Shown in pieces: positions 1-6,982 of a DNA stretch of 8,633 bases. This stretch comes from Clostridiales bacterium (GTDB lineage Bacteria; Bacillota; Clostridia; Peptostreptococcales; Anaerovoracaceae): the NCBI GenBank assembly GCA_012511395.1, contig JAAZGD010000065.1, positions 1-8,633 on the forward strand, in the 5' to 3' direction. Below the pieces are notes generated by a model that was given only the letters and a program-made list of their open reading frames with translations, was not told where the DNA came from and searched no databases. The translations under genes and the position numbers were made by a program. The number at the start of each line of letters is the position of its first letter. The stretch's first letter is position 1.

Positions 1-921
1 GCTATAGACAGGTACGGCTCCGATAAACCTGATACAAGATTTGGAATTGAGCTTGTAAACCTCAATGATATGTTTACAGAATGCGGATTTATTGTCTTTG
101 ACACAGTGCTGAAACAGGGCGGGGATATTAAGGGCATCTGTATCAAGGAAGGAGCAAAGGCGCTTTCAAGAAAGGACCTGGACAGGCTTACTGAATCCAT
201 AAAACACTTTAAGGCCAAGGGCCTTGTGTATATAAAGGTTGAGGATACATATATTTCTTCATCTATCGGCAAATACTTTAATGAGGATCAGCTTTTGGAA
301 ATAGCAAGAAGGTTTGATGCTGGAATAGGAGATTTAATTCTCACAGCGGCAGACATCAAAAAGGTAGTTCGTGACTCCTTGGGATTTTTAAGAAAAGAGA
401 TGGCAGAAAGAATGGGACTCATAGATAAAGACAGGTATAATTTCCTGTGGGTAACCGATTTCCCCCTGTTTGAGCAGGATGAGGAAACAGGAAAATTAAG
501 TGCCGTTCACCATCCCTTCACTTCCCCCAGAGAAGAGGATATCCCATTGCTCTTTGACGACCCCTTAAAGGTGAAAGCAAAAGCCTATGACCTTGTTTTA
601 AACGGTGTGGAGCTTGGAGGAGGCTCCATCAGAATACATGAAAGGGAGCTTCAGAAAACAATGTTTAAAGCTCTTGGCATATCCGATATAGAGGCTGAAA
701 ATAAATTCGGGTTTCTCCTTGAGGCCTTTAGGTATGGCGTGCCTCCCCACGGCGGAATAGCCTTTGGTCTTGACAGACTGGCCATGCTTTTAAAGAAGGA
801 GTCTTCCATCAGGGAGATGATAGCCTTTCCAAAGAATCAGAATGCTCAGTGCCCTGTGTCAGGTGCTCCCGGCGAAGCAACGGAAGAACAGCTTTTGGAG
901 CTTTCCATAAAGTTGAGGTAA
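1..921 (+). CDS. aspS: Aspartyl-tRNA synthetase, C-terminal part (5' truncated by window edge)
   Basis: This class II synthetase charges tRNA-Asp with aspartate in the cytoplasm. The reading frame is open from base 1 and gives 306 residues. Bacterial AspRS is about 590 residues long, so roughly the first half (anticodon-binding domain, motifs 1 and 2) lies left of the window. The visible part begins with the RYGSDKPDTR segment. It continues through the GAD insertion domain typical of bacterial AspRS (about fragment residues 28-130), then the FLWVTDFPLF and HHPFTSP blocks, then GGGSIRIHERELQ. Class II motif 3, GGIAFGLDRL, follows near the end. The C-terminus ELSIKLR matches the family's usual end. 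The first ATG in the window (base 70) is internal, not the start. The stop is followed 4 bases later by nadD-yqeK. Whether the enzyme is discriminating or also charges tRNA-Asn cannot be judged because the anticodon-binding region is missing. Confidence 0.97.
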   Translation, partial: AIDRYGSDKPDTRFGIELVNLNDMFTECGFIVFDTVLKQGGDIKGICIKEGAKALSRKDLDRLTESIKHFKAKGLVYIKVEDTYISSSIGKYFNEDQLLEIARRFDAGIGDLILTAADIKKVVRDSLGFLRKEMAERMGLIDKDRYNFLWVTDFPLFEQDEETGKLSAVHHPFTSPREEDIPLLFDDPLKVKAKAYDLVLNGVELGGGSIRIHERELQKTMFKALGISDIEAENKFGFLLEAFRYGVPPHGGIAFGLDRLAMLLKKESSIREMIAFPKNQNAQCPVSGAPGEATEEQLLELSIKLR

Positions 922-925
922 GTGA

Positions 926-2095
926 ATGAAAATAGGTATTTTTGGCGGCACCTTCGATCCTATTCATAACGGACACATGGCTTTAGTAAAAACTGCAAGA
1001 GATCAGCTGTTTCTTGATAAGGTATTGTTTATCCCAAACAAGGTGCAACCTTTTAAAGCAGGGAAAAAACCTGCATCTGTGTCTCATAGGCTCAATATGC
1101 TGAAGCTGGCAACGGAGGATTTTGAAAAGGGCGAGATTTCAACATTTGAAATCGAAAGAGAGGGGCTGTCCTATACTTACTATACCTTGGAACATGTGAA
1201 AGAAATCTATGATACAGGTGAGATATATTTCATTTTGGGTATAGATTCATTTTTAGGAATAGAAAAATGGTGGAATTCTGAAAAGCTTCTTTCCGCATGT
1301 ACCTTTGTAATAGGGGCAAGGCCAGGCTATGATGAAAAGAATTTCGGTGAGTTTACTGATTATATAAGCTTAAAATACGGCACCGGGATAATAGTATTGA
1401 ACAACAAGCTTTTTGATATAAGCTCCAGTGAAATAAGGCTAAGGCTGGCAACTATGGCAGACACAAAGGATTTGCTTCCTAAGAAGGTGGCGGAGTATAT
1501 ATATTCCAATAATTTATATACGGGGGAGGACTACTTAAACCGCATAGCGCCTCAGTTTTCAGAGCAGAGGAAAGGCCATGTTTTAAATACTATGGAGGTG
1601 GCTTTGAAGCTTGCTAAAAGATATGGAGCAGACCCTCACAAGGCCTTGACTGCTGCATTGTTTCACGACTTGTTCAGAGGGTGTACATCATCTGAAATAG
1701 ATGAAATAATTCTGGAAAAAGACTTGCCTAAAGAGTACATGGGCAAACCATATTTGGCCCATGGGAAAGTGGCGTCGGCAGTTATTGAAGATACGTATCA
1801 CATAGCGGATAAGGACGTTTTAAATGCTGTCAGCTTCCATACTACGGGAAGAGCCAACATGACAGCTCTGGAAAAAATAATTTTTCTGGCAGATCTTATT
1901 GAGCCTTCCAGATCCTTTGAAGGAGTGGAAAGACTGAGGGAAAAGGCCTTTGTAGATCTTGATGAAGCAGTGCTTATGGCTTTGGAAAACAATATAGATT
2001 TTATTAAAGAAAAAGGACTTGAAATAGATGAGGATTCCATAAGAGCAAGAGATTTTTTATGCAACAGAATTAAGGAGAAAAAGAATGGAGAATAA
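926..2095 (+). CDS. nadD: Fused NadD-YqeK: nicotinate-nucleotide adenylyltransferase plus HD-domain Ap4A hydrolase
   Basis: One uninterrupted 389-residue frame carries two normally separate enzymes. Residues 1 to about 200 are NadD, which adenylylates nicotinate mononucleotide to NaAD in NAD synthesis: nucleotide-binding GGTFDPIHNGH at 7-17, FILGIDSF near 102-109, and the ISSSEIR motif at 165-171. Residues about 203-389 are YqeK, an HD-superfamily protein. B. subtilis YqeK is known to split Ap4A symmetrically into two ADP. Its expected metal ligands all appear present: H218, H247-D248, H279, H305 and D323, followed by IEPSR. The summed lengths of the separate B. subtilis proteins (about 190 each) fit, so neither half looks truncated. 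The ATG start matches the NadD family N-terminus, and a GAGG site at 915-918 overlaps the end of aspS. The last 11 bases overlap rsfS. The same fusion is known in Mycoplasma; separate genes are usual in Bacilli and many Clostridia. Confidence 0.95.
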   Translation: MKIGIFGGTFDPIHNGHMALVKTARDQLFLDKVLFIPNKVQPFKAGKKPASVSHRLNMLKLATEDFEKGEISTFEIEREGLSYTYYTLEHVKEIYDTGEIYFILGIDSFLGIEKWWNSEKLLSACTFVIGARPGYDEKNFGEFTDYISLKYGTGIIVLNNKLFDISSSEIRLRLATMADTKDLLPKKVAEYIYSNNLYTGEDYLNRIAPQFSEQRKGHVLNTMEVALKLAKRYGADPHKALTAALFHDLFRGCTSSEIDEIILEKDLPKEYMGKPYLAHGKVASAVIEDTYHIADKDVLNAVSFHTTGRANMTALEKIIFLADLIEPSRSFEGVERLREKAFVDLDEAVLMALENNIDFIKEKGLEIDEDSIRARDFLCNRIKEKKNGE

Positions 2096-2429
2096 AGAGC
2101 TGGAACTGGCAATGGCAGCGGCAAAAACCCTGGATGAAAAGAAGGGGACAGATATTGTGATAATAGACATAAGAAACAAAGCTTCCTTCGCAGACTACTT
2201 CGTTTTGGCATCAGGTTCCAATGAAAGGCTTGTGGGAAACCTGGCGGAAGAAGTGGAGAAAAAGCTTTTAGAAAATGGCATAAGACCTAAAAGCATTGAA
2301 GGAGATAAAAGGTCGGGTTGGATTCTTATGGATTATATAGATGTAATAGTCAATGTGCTTTCTGTTGAAGCAAGAAGCAAATACAGCATTGAAACTATAT
2401 GGGGCGATTGTGAGTTTATAACACTTTAA
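2085..2429 (+). CDS. rsfS: Ribosomal silencing factor RsfS (Iojap/YbeB family)
   Basis: RsfS binds ribosomal protein uL14 on the 50S subunit, blocks joining with 30S and so lowers translation under starvation; it is also linked to 50S assembly. The 114-residue protein has the family's full length and hallmark blocks: ADYFVLASGSNER at 36-48, the IEG turn at 71-73, WILMDY at 79-84 and IWGD at 105-108. One departure: the segment usually reading close to V-H-V-F is VNVL here (89-92), with Asn at position 90 where His is usual. The ATG lies inside the end of nadD-yqeK (11-base overlap) with AAGGAG at 2072-2077, 7 bases upstream, which suggests translational coupling. The order nadD-yqeK-rsfS-leuS is a common Firmicutes neighbourhood, which supports the call. 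Confidence 0.95.
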   Translation: MENKELELAMAAAKTLDEKKGTDIVIIDIRNKASFADYFVLASGSNERLVGNLAEEVEKKLLENGIRPKSIEGDKRSGWILMDYIDVIVNVLSVEARSKYSIETIWGDCEFITL

Positions 2430-2443
2430 GGAGATACTGTGAA

Positions 2444-4927
2444 ATGGGCGACAGATACGATTTTGGGAAAATAGAGAAGAAATGGCAAAAGTACTGGAAA
2501 GATAATGAGACTTTTAAGGTAACTGAAGACAGGGGAAAAGAGAAATTTTATGCGTTGGAAATGTTCCCTTATCCTTCAGGCAAGCTTCATATGGGCCATG
2601 TAAGAAACTATTCCATAGGAGATGTATTAAGCAGGTTTAAAACCATGAAGGGCTTTAATGTAATGCATCCCATGGGATATGACAGCTTCGGCCTGCCTGC
2701 AGAAAATGCGGCGATTAAAAACAGGGAGGAGCCTGCCAGATGGACCTGGAATAACATAGCTGAAATGACGACTCAGCTGAAAGAAATGGGCCTTTCCTAC
2801 GACTGGGACAGAGAGATAGCAACCTGCCATCCCGGATATTATAAGTGGATGCAGTGGATTTTTATAAAGTTTTTTGAACACGGTCTTGCCTATAAAAAGG
2901 ATAATCCCGTTAACTGGTGTCCAAGCTGTATGACAGTTCTTGCCAACGAGCAGGTAGTGGAGGGAAGTTGCGAACGATGTCAGACCATGGTTGTAAAAAA
3001 GCAGCTGCCCCAGTGGTATTTGAAAATTACCGATTTTGCAGACAGGCTTCTTTACAATCTGGATAATCTTCCCGGATGGCCCACCAAGGTTAAGATTATG
3101 CAGAAAAACTGGATAGGGAAATCCTACGGAGCCGAGGTGGAATTTCCCATAGAAGGATTTTCAGAAAAACTTAAAATATTTACCACAAGACCTGATACTC
3201 TTTACGGCGTTACATACATGGTTCTTTCCCCTGAGCATCCTTTTGTCCCTATACTTGTTAAGGGAATGAAGGAAGAAGAGGAAACACTATCCTATGTGGA
3301 AAAATGCAAGACCATACCTGACATCGAAAGAACGTCAACAGCTACGGAAAAGACAGGTGTGTTCATAGGAAGATATGCAATCAATCCTCTCAATAATAAA
3401 AGAGTGCCTGTTTACATTTCAGACTATGTTCTCATGAGTTATGGTACTGGAGCCATTATGGCAGTCCCGGGCCATGACCAGAGAGACTTTGATTTTGCCA
3501 AAGAGTTTGGTTTGGAAATTATACCTGTAGTGGATCCCCATAATCCGGAAATTGATGTAAACGATTTAAAGGAAGCCTTCGAAGCTGAAGGCACCATGAT
3601 CAATTCCGACAGATTTACAGGAATGAACAATGTGGAGGCCATTGAAAAAATTACAGAGTATCTGGAAGAAAAGGGTTTAGGAATAAAAGCCGTCAATTAC
3701 AAATTAAGGGACTGGCTTATATCAAGGCAAAGATATTGGGGATGTCCCATACCTATGATTTACTGTGACAAGTGTGGATGGGTGCCTGAAAAGGAAGAGA
3801 ATCTTCCTGTGGTTTTACCTACAGACGTAGTGTTTACAGGAAAAGGAGAATCTCCCTTAGCCACCTCAAAAACCTTTTCACAGGCAGTATGTCCAAAATG
3901 CGGAGGTCTAGGGAAAAGGGAGCTGGATACTATGGACACCTTCCTTGACAGCTCCTGGTACTTCCTAAGATACCTTGATCCAAGAAATGAAAAGGAACCT
4001 TGGGACAGGGAGAAAGAAAAGTACTGGATGAATGTGGACCAGTATATAGGAGGTGTAGAGCATGCCATACTTCATCTTCTTTACTCAAGATTCTTCCAGA
4101 TGGCCTTTTATGATTGGGGAATGGTTTCCCATGAAGAACCCTTTCAAAATCTTTTAACCCAAGGGATGGTTATAAAAGACGGAAAAAAGATGAGTAAATC
4201 AGTGGGGAATGTGGTGTCTCCCGAAGAGATTATTAAGAAATATGGTTCTGATACCGCAAGGCTCTTTATTCTCTTTGCATCTCCTCCCGACAGGGAGCTT
4301 GATTGGACAGATGCGGGAGTGGAAGGAGCATATAGATTTTTAACAAGAGTTTTCAGGCTTGTAAATGAATTGCTGCCTGTTATAAACCATGGCAGTGAAG
4401 ATTTTAAAATACTTTCTGAGGACGATAAGGAACTTTACTATAGATACAACATAACCATTAAAAGGTGTTCTGAGGATATAGGGGAAAGATTTAACTTCAA
4501 CACTGCAATTTCGGCCATAATGGAATTGGTCAATGAGCTATATAAGTATAAGGAAAAGGGTAAAGGTAACAAAGAATTGATTTCCTATGTGGTAAAGGGG
4601 TTGATTTTATTGCTGTCTCCCTTCACTCCTCATCTGGCGGAGGAAATGTGGGAGATTACAGGGAACAGTGAAAGCCTATACAAGCATCCATGGCCATCTG
4701 TAGATGATAGCGCACTAAAGAAGGATGAAGCTGAAATTGTAATTCAGCTTAACGGAAAAGTGAAATCAAGGCTTATGGTAAGATGGGGATTGCCTGAGGA
4801 TGAGCTGACAAAAGTATGCATGGAAAGCGAAGCCGTAAGGGAAATCCTTAAAGATAAAAATGTTATTAAAACCATTCCCGTTAAAGATAAGCTTGTAAAT
4901 ATTGTTGTAAAGAATAAGGAGAATTAA
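2444..4927 (+). CDS. leuS: Leucyl-tRNA synthetase
   Basis: This class I synthetase charges tRNA-Leu with leucine and edits mischarged products. At 827 residues it is full length for the bacterial type. Visible signatures are the HIGH motif as HMGH at 49-52, a zinc knuckle with Cys 159, 162, 176 and 179, and the CP1 editing domain with TTRPDT at 247-252 (T247, T248, T252). The editing site continues with the conserved Asp at 345 in VPGHDQRD. A second Cys set follows at 441, 444, 483 and 486, then the KMSKS loop at 582-586, an anticodon-binding helical domain and a short C-terminal domain. All catalytic and editing signatures look intact. The ATG is 14 bases after rsfS; AAGGAG at 2428-2433 shares bases with the rsfS stop codon and sits 10 bases from the start. 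No T-box leader fits in so short a gap, so expression must come from upstream. Confidence 0.98.
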   Translation: MGDRYDFGKIEKKWQKYWKDNETFKVTEDRGKEKFYALEMFPYPSGKLHMGHVRNYSIGDVLSRFKTMKGFNVMHPMGYDSFGLPAENAAIKNREEPARWTWNNIAEMTTQLKEMGLSYDWDREIATCHPGYYKWMQWIFIKFFEHGLAYKKDNPVNWCPSCMTVLANEQVVEGSCERCQTMVVKKQLPQWYLKITDFADRLLYNLDNLPGWPTKVKIMQKNWIGKSYGAEVEFPIEGFSEKLKIFTTRPDTLYGVTYMVLSPEHPFVPILVKGMKEEEETLSYVEKCKTIPDIERTSTATEKTGVFIGRYAINPLNNKRVPVYISDYVLMSYGTGAIMAVPGHDQRDFDFAKEFGLEIIPVVDPHNPEIDVNDLKEAFEAEGTMINSDRFTGMNNVEAIEKITEYLEEKGLGIKAVNYKLRDWLISRQRYWGCPIPMIYCDKCGWVPEKEENLPVVLPTDVVFTGKGESPLATSKTFSQAVCPKCGGLGKRELDTMDTFLDSSWYFLRYLDPRNEKEPWDREKEKYWMNVDQYIGGVEHAILHLLYSRFFQMAFYDWGMVSHEEPFQNLLTQGMVIKDGKKMSKSVGNVVSPEEIIKKYGSDTARLFILFASPPDRELDWTDAGVEGAYRFLTRVFRLVNELLPVINHGSEDFKILSEDDKELYYRYNITIKRCSEDIGERFNFNTAISAIMELVNELYKYKEKGKGNKELISYVVKGLILLLSPFTPHLAEEMWEITGNSESLYKHPWPSVDDSALKKDEAEIVIQLNGKVKSRLMVRWGLPEDELTKVCMESEAVREILKDKNVIKTIPVKDKLVNIVVKNKEN
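4916..4921 (+). promoter_or_regulatory. Ribosome binding site for rnj with unusually long spacing
   Basis: AAGGAG lies at the very end of leuS, but the rnj ATG is 17 bases further on, against about 7-10 bases in front of the other genes here. The spacer is almost entirely A and T. An in-frame ATA at 4930, with no stop between it and the ATG, sits at the ideal distance of 8 bases. The ATG at 4939 still seems the likelier start because ATA is very rare as an initiator. Confidence 0.6.
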
Positions 4928-4938
4928 ATATAAAAATA

Positions 4939-6615
4939 ATGAGAGAAAGAAAGAAAAAATCTGACAGCGTCCTTAAGGTAATCCCCATAGGAGGCTTATC
5001 GGAAATAGGAAAGAACATGACACTCTTCGAACAGGATAATGAGATCCTTATAGTGGATTGCGGCATGACCTTTCCTGAAGATGACCAATTGGGAATAGAT
5101 ATTGTTATTCCTGACTTTACTTACGTAAGGGAAAATAAAGATAAAATCAAAGGCCTGGTACTGACTCACGGACATGAAGATCATATTGGAGGAATTCCAT
5201 ATTTACTGAAGGAAGTGGACGTGCCTATTTACGGTACAAGGCTTACTTTAGGTTTGGTGGAAAACAGGCTTAAAGAACAGGGCATTAAAGGCAAAATGAA
5301 TATTATAAGAGCAGGGGACAAATGGAACGTTGGGAAGTTTTCCATTGAAGCCATAAGGGCCACCCACTCCATAGCAGACGCTGTGGCTCTTTCCATCGAT
5401 ACGAAGCTTGGTACCGTATTTCATACAGGGGACTTTAAGATAGACTACACCCCCATAGACGGTGAGCCCATTGACCTTCAAAGAATTGCGGAGATAGGAA
5501 AAAAAGGTGTGCTGCTTTTGCTTGCGGATTCCACCAATGCAGAAAAACCGGGCTTCACTAAATCTGAAACGGCAGTGGGAGAGATCCTGGAGAATATTTT
5601 TAAGGATTATAACAGAAGAATTATTGTGGGGACTTTTTCCAGCAATGTGCATAGAGTTCAAAAAATAATTGATGCAGCTGTGAAGAATAAGAGAAAGGTG
5701 GCTCTTTCGGGAAGAAGCATGGTAAACGTTGTAAAGCTTGCCGTGGAATTAGGATATTTAAATATTCCTGAGGGAACATTAATAGACATAAACAGATCTA
5801 AAGATTATAAGGATAATCAGCTGGTAATCATTACAACAGGTTCTCAAGGAGAGCCCATGAGCGCTCTTTCCAGAATGGCCGGCAAGGACCACAAGGCCGT
5901 TCAAATAAAAGAAGGGGATGTGGTAGTCTTAAGCTCTACCCCCGTTCCCGGAAATGAGACGGCAGTGTCAAATGTTGTAAACAAGCTGTTTGAGCTGGGA
6001 GCCACTGTAATTTACTCAGATATTGCAGATATTCACGTATCAGGTCATGCCAGTGTGGAGGAGCTGAAGCTGATTCACTCCTTGATTAAGCCAAAGTATT
6101 TTATACCTGTTCACGGGGAGTACAGACATCTTTACAGACATAAAGACCTAGCCTTGAAGATGGGCATGAACAAGGAAAATGTGTTCCTTTTGGAGCTGGG
6201 GGATTGTCTTGTAATAGGGAAAAATAAAGCGGAACACCTAAAAGGTGTAATTCCGGCTGACGATATTTTAGTGGACGGCCTGGGAGTCGGAGATGTGGGT
6301 AATGTTGTATTAAAGGATAGAAAAATGCTGTCTGAAGCAGGCCTTATAATAGTGGCGGCCAGCATTGAAAGAGAAACGGGAAGACTTGTTTCAGGGCCTG
6401 AGATATTAACAAGAGGCTTCGTATATGTGAAGGAGAGCGAGGACATTATAAGAGAGGCAGAAGGCATTGCTTATGAGGTTTTAACAGAAACTGAAAAAAC
6501 ATGCCCCAAGGACTGGAATGAAAGGAAGAATCTTGTAAGAAGCGCCATGAGAAACTTTATTTATGCAAGGACTAAAAGAAGTCCCATGATTTTAACAATA
6601 TTTTTGGAGGTATAA
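4939..6615 (+). CDS. rnj: Ribonuclease J (metallo-beta-lactamase/beta-CASP nuclease)
   Basis: RNase J is a cytoplasmic zinc nuclease with 5'-to-3' exonuclease and endonuclease activity, central to mRNA decay and rRNA maturation in Firmicutes. The 558 residues match B. subtilis RNase J1 (about 555). The metallo-beta-lactamase core has the HGHEDH motif at 77-82, H143 in RATHS and D165 in GDFK. The beta-CASP part has ADSTNAEKPG at 196-205, GTFSSNVHR at 231-239, TGSQGEP at 300-306, SGHAS at 368-372 and the zinc ligand H392 in PVHGEYRH. A C-terminal domain from about 450 includes TRGFVYVKES. The active site is complete. ATG 4939 is 11 bases after leuS and gives a family-like N-terminus after a basic stretch, but the ribosome binding site is far away (see separate entry). 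Whether this is the J1 or J2 type, or the only RNase J of the cell, cannot be told from one locus. No rpoY gene precedes it, unlike rnjA in B. subtilis. Confidence 0.97.
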   Translation: MRERKKKSDSVLKVIPIGGLSEIGKNMTLFEQDNEILIVDCGMTFPEDDQLGIDIVIPDFTYVRENKDKIKGLVLTHGHEDHIGGIPYLLKEVDVPIYGTRLTLGLVENRLKEQGIKGKMNIIRAGDKWNVGKFSIEAIRATHSIADAVALSIDTKLGTVFHTGDFKIDYTPIDGEPIDLQRIAEIGKKGVLLLLADSTNAEKPGFTKSETAVGEILENIFKDYNRRIIVGTFSSNVHRVQKIIDAAVKNKRKVALSGRSMVNVVKLAVELGYLNIPEGTLIDINRSKDYKDNQLVIITTGSQGEPMSALSRMAGKDHKAVQIKEGDVVVLSSTPVPGNETAVSNVVNKLFELGATVIYSDIADIHVSGHASVEELKLIHSLIKPKYFIPVHGEYRHLYRHKDLALKMGMNKENVFLLELGDCLVIGKNKAEHLKGVIPADDILVDGLGVGDVGNVVLKDRKMLSEAGLIIVAASIERETGRLVSGPEILTRGFVYVKESEDIIREAEGIAYEVLTETEKTCPKDWNERKNLVRSAMRNFIYARTKRSPMILTIFLEV

Positions 6616-6616
6616 T

Positions 6617-6982
6617 ATGAACGTTTATGATGAAGCACACAACCTGGCAAGGGCAATAAAGGAATCCTTGGAGTACAAGGAATATGACAGAACAAGAACC
6701 CTTGTAAACAACAATCCCGATCTCTCAAAGATGATGGCGGATTTTCAGGCCAAACAGCTGGAGCTGCAGGCCAAGCAGATGGTGGGGGAGGAAATGGGAG
6801 AGGACATGATGGAATCCATCAAGGGTTTATATGAGATAATTGCAAAGGACCCTGTGGCAGCGGAGCATCTCCAAAATGAAATGAGGTTTTCCATGATGAT
6901 GAGCGATGTCTATCAGATCTTAGGTGAGGCCATAGGAATCCCTTCAATGTTTCAAAAGGACGATGAATCGTGGGAGCAGTAA
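6617..6982 (+). CDS. YheA/YlbF-family small helical protein
   Basis: The 121-residue protein is predicted all-helical, acidic and cytoplasmic, with no signal peptide or membrane segment. The central heptad-like block QLELQAKQMVGEE (about 46-58) and the later MRFSMMM segment with a following helix match the Com_YlbF/UPF0342 family. From memory the closest B. subtilis relative is YheA, rather than YlbF or YmcA. YlbF and YmcA form the Y-complex that directs RNase Y; YheA's role is not established. There is no cysteine in the protein, so it cannot supply Fe-S ligands of the kind described for the Y-complex. Its ATG lies one base after the rnj stop, with GGAGG at 6606-6610 inside the end of rnj, so translation is probably coupled to RNase J. 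That position suggests, but does not prove, a role in RNA turnover. The family call is firm; the function is unknown. Confidence 0.88.
   Translation: MNVYDEAHNLARAIKESLEYKEYDRTRTLVNNNPDLSKMMADFQAKQLELQAKQMVGEEMGEDMMESIKGLYEIIAKDPVAAEHLQNEMRFSMMMSDVYQILGEAIGIPSMFQKDDESWEQ
6955..6960 (+). promoter_or_regulatory. Ribosome binding site deciding the GTG start of the M24 gene
   Basis: AAAGGA lies inside the end of the YheA/YlbF-family gene, 9 bases before GTG 6970. An in-frame TGA at 6964-6966 rules out any start further upstream. The next in-frame ATG (7024) would remove the KTPEEL segment that normally opens an M24 domain, so GTG is preferred. Confidence 0.7.

Noticed and set aside
1798..2211. 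Minus-strand open frame of 137 residues opposite nadD-yqeK and rsfS
   Set aside because: It lies across the junction of two well-supported genes, has a Ser/Leu-rich composition typical of an antisense shadow, and matches no family I know.
4905..4934. TTGTAA, 18-base gap, TATAAA in front of rnj, resembling a sigma-A promoter
   Set aside because: The start of transcription would fall at about 4941, at or after the rnj ATG, so it could not give a normally translated message.
5499..5505. Run of seven A in rnj in the phase of a slippery site
   Set aside because: The -1 frame runs only about 20 codons and encodes nothing recognisable; no stimulating structure is apparent.
5248..5661. Minus-strand open frame of 137 residues opposite rnj
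   Set aside because: It is wholly inside the conserved catalytic part of RNase J and shows no recognisable domain.
6611..6616. Perfect TATAAT just before the YheA/YlbF-family gene
   Set aside because: The best upstream partner, TTAACA at 6592-6597, is only 13 bases away, and transcription would start inside the coding region. It is better explained as the end of rnj plus start-codon spacing.
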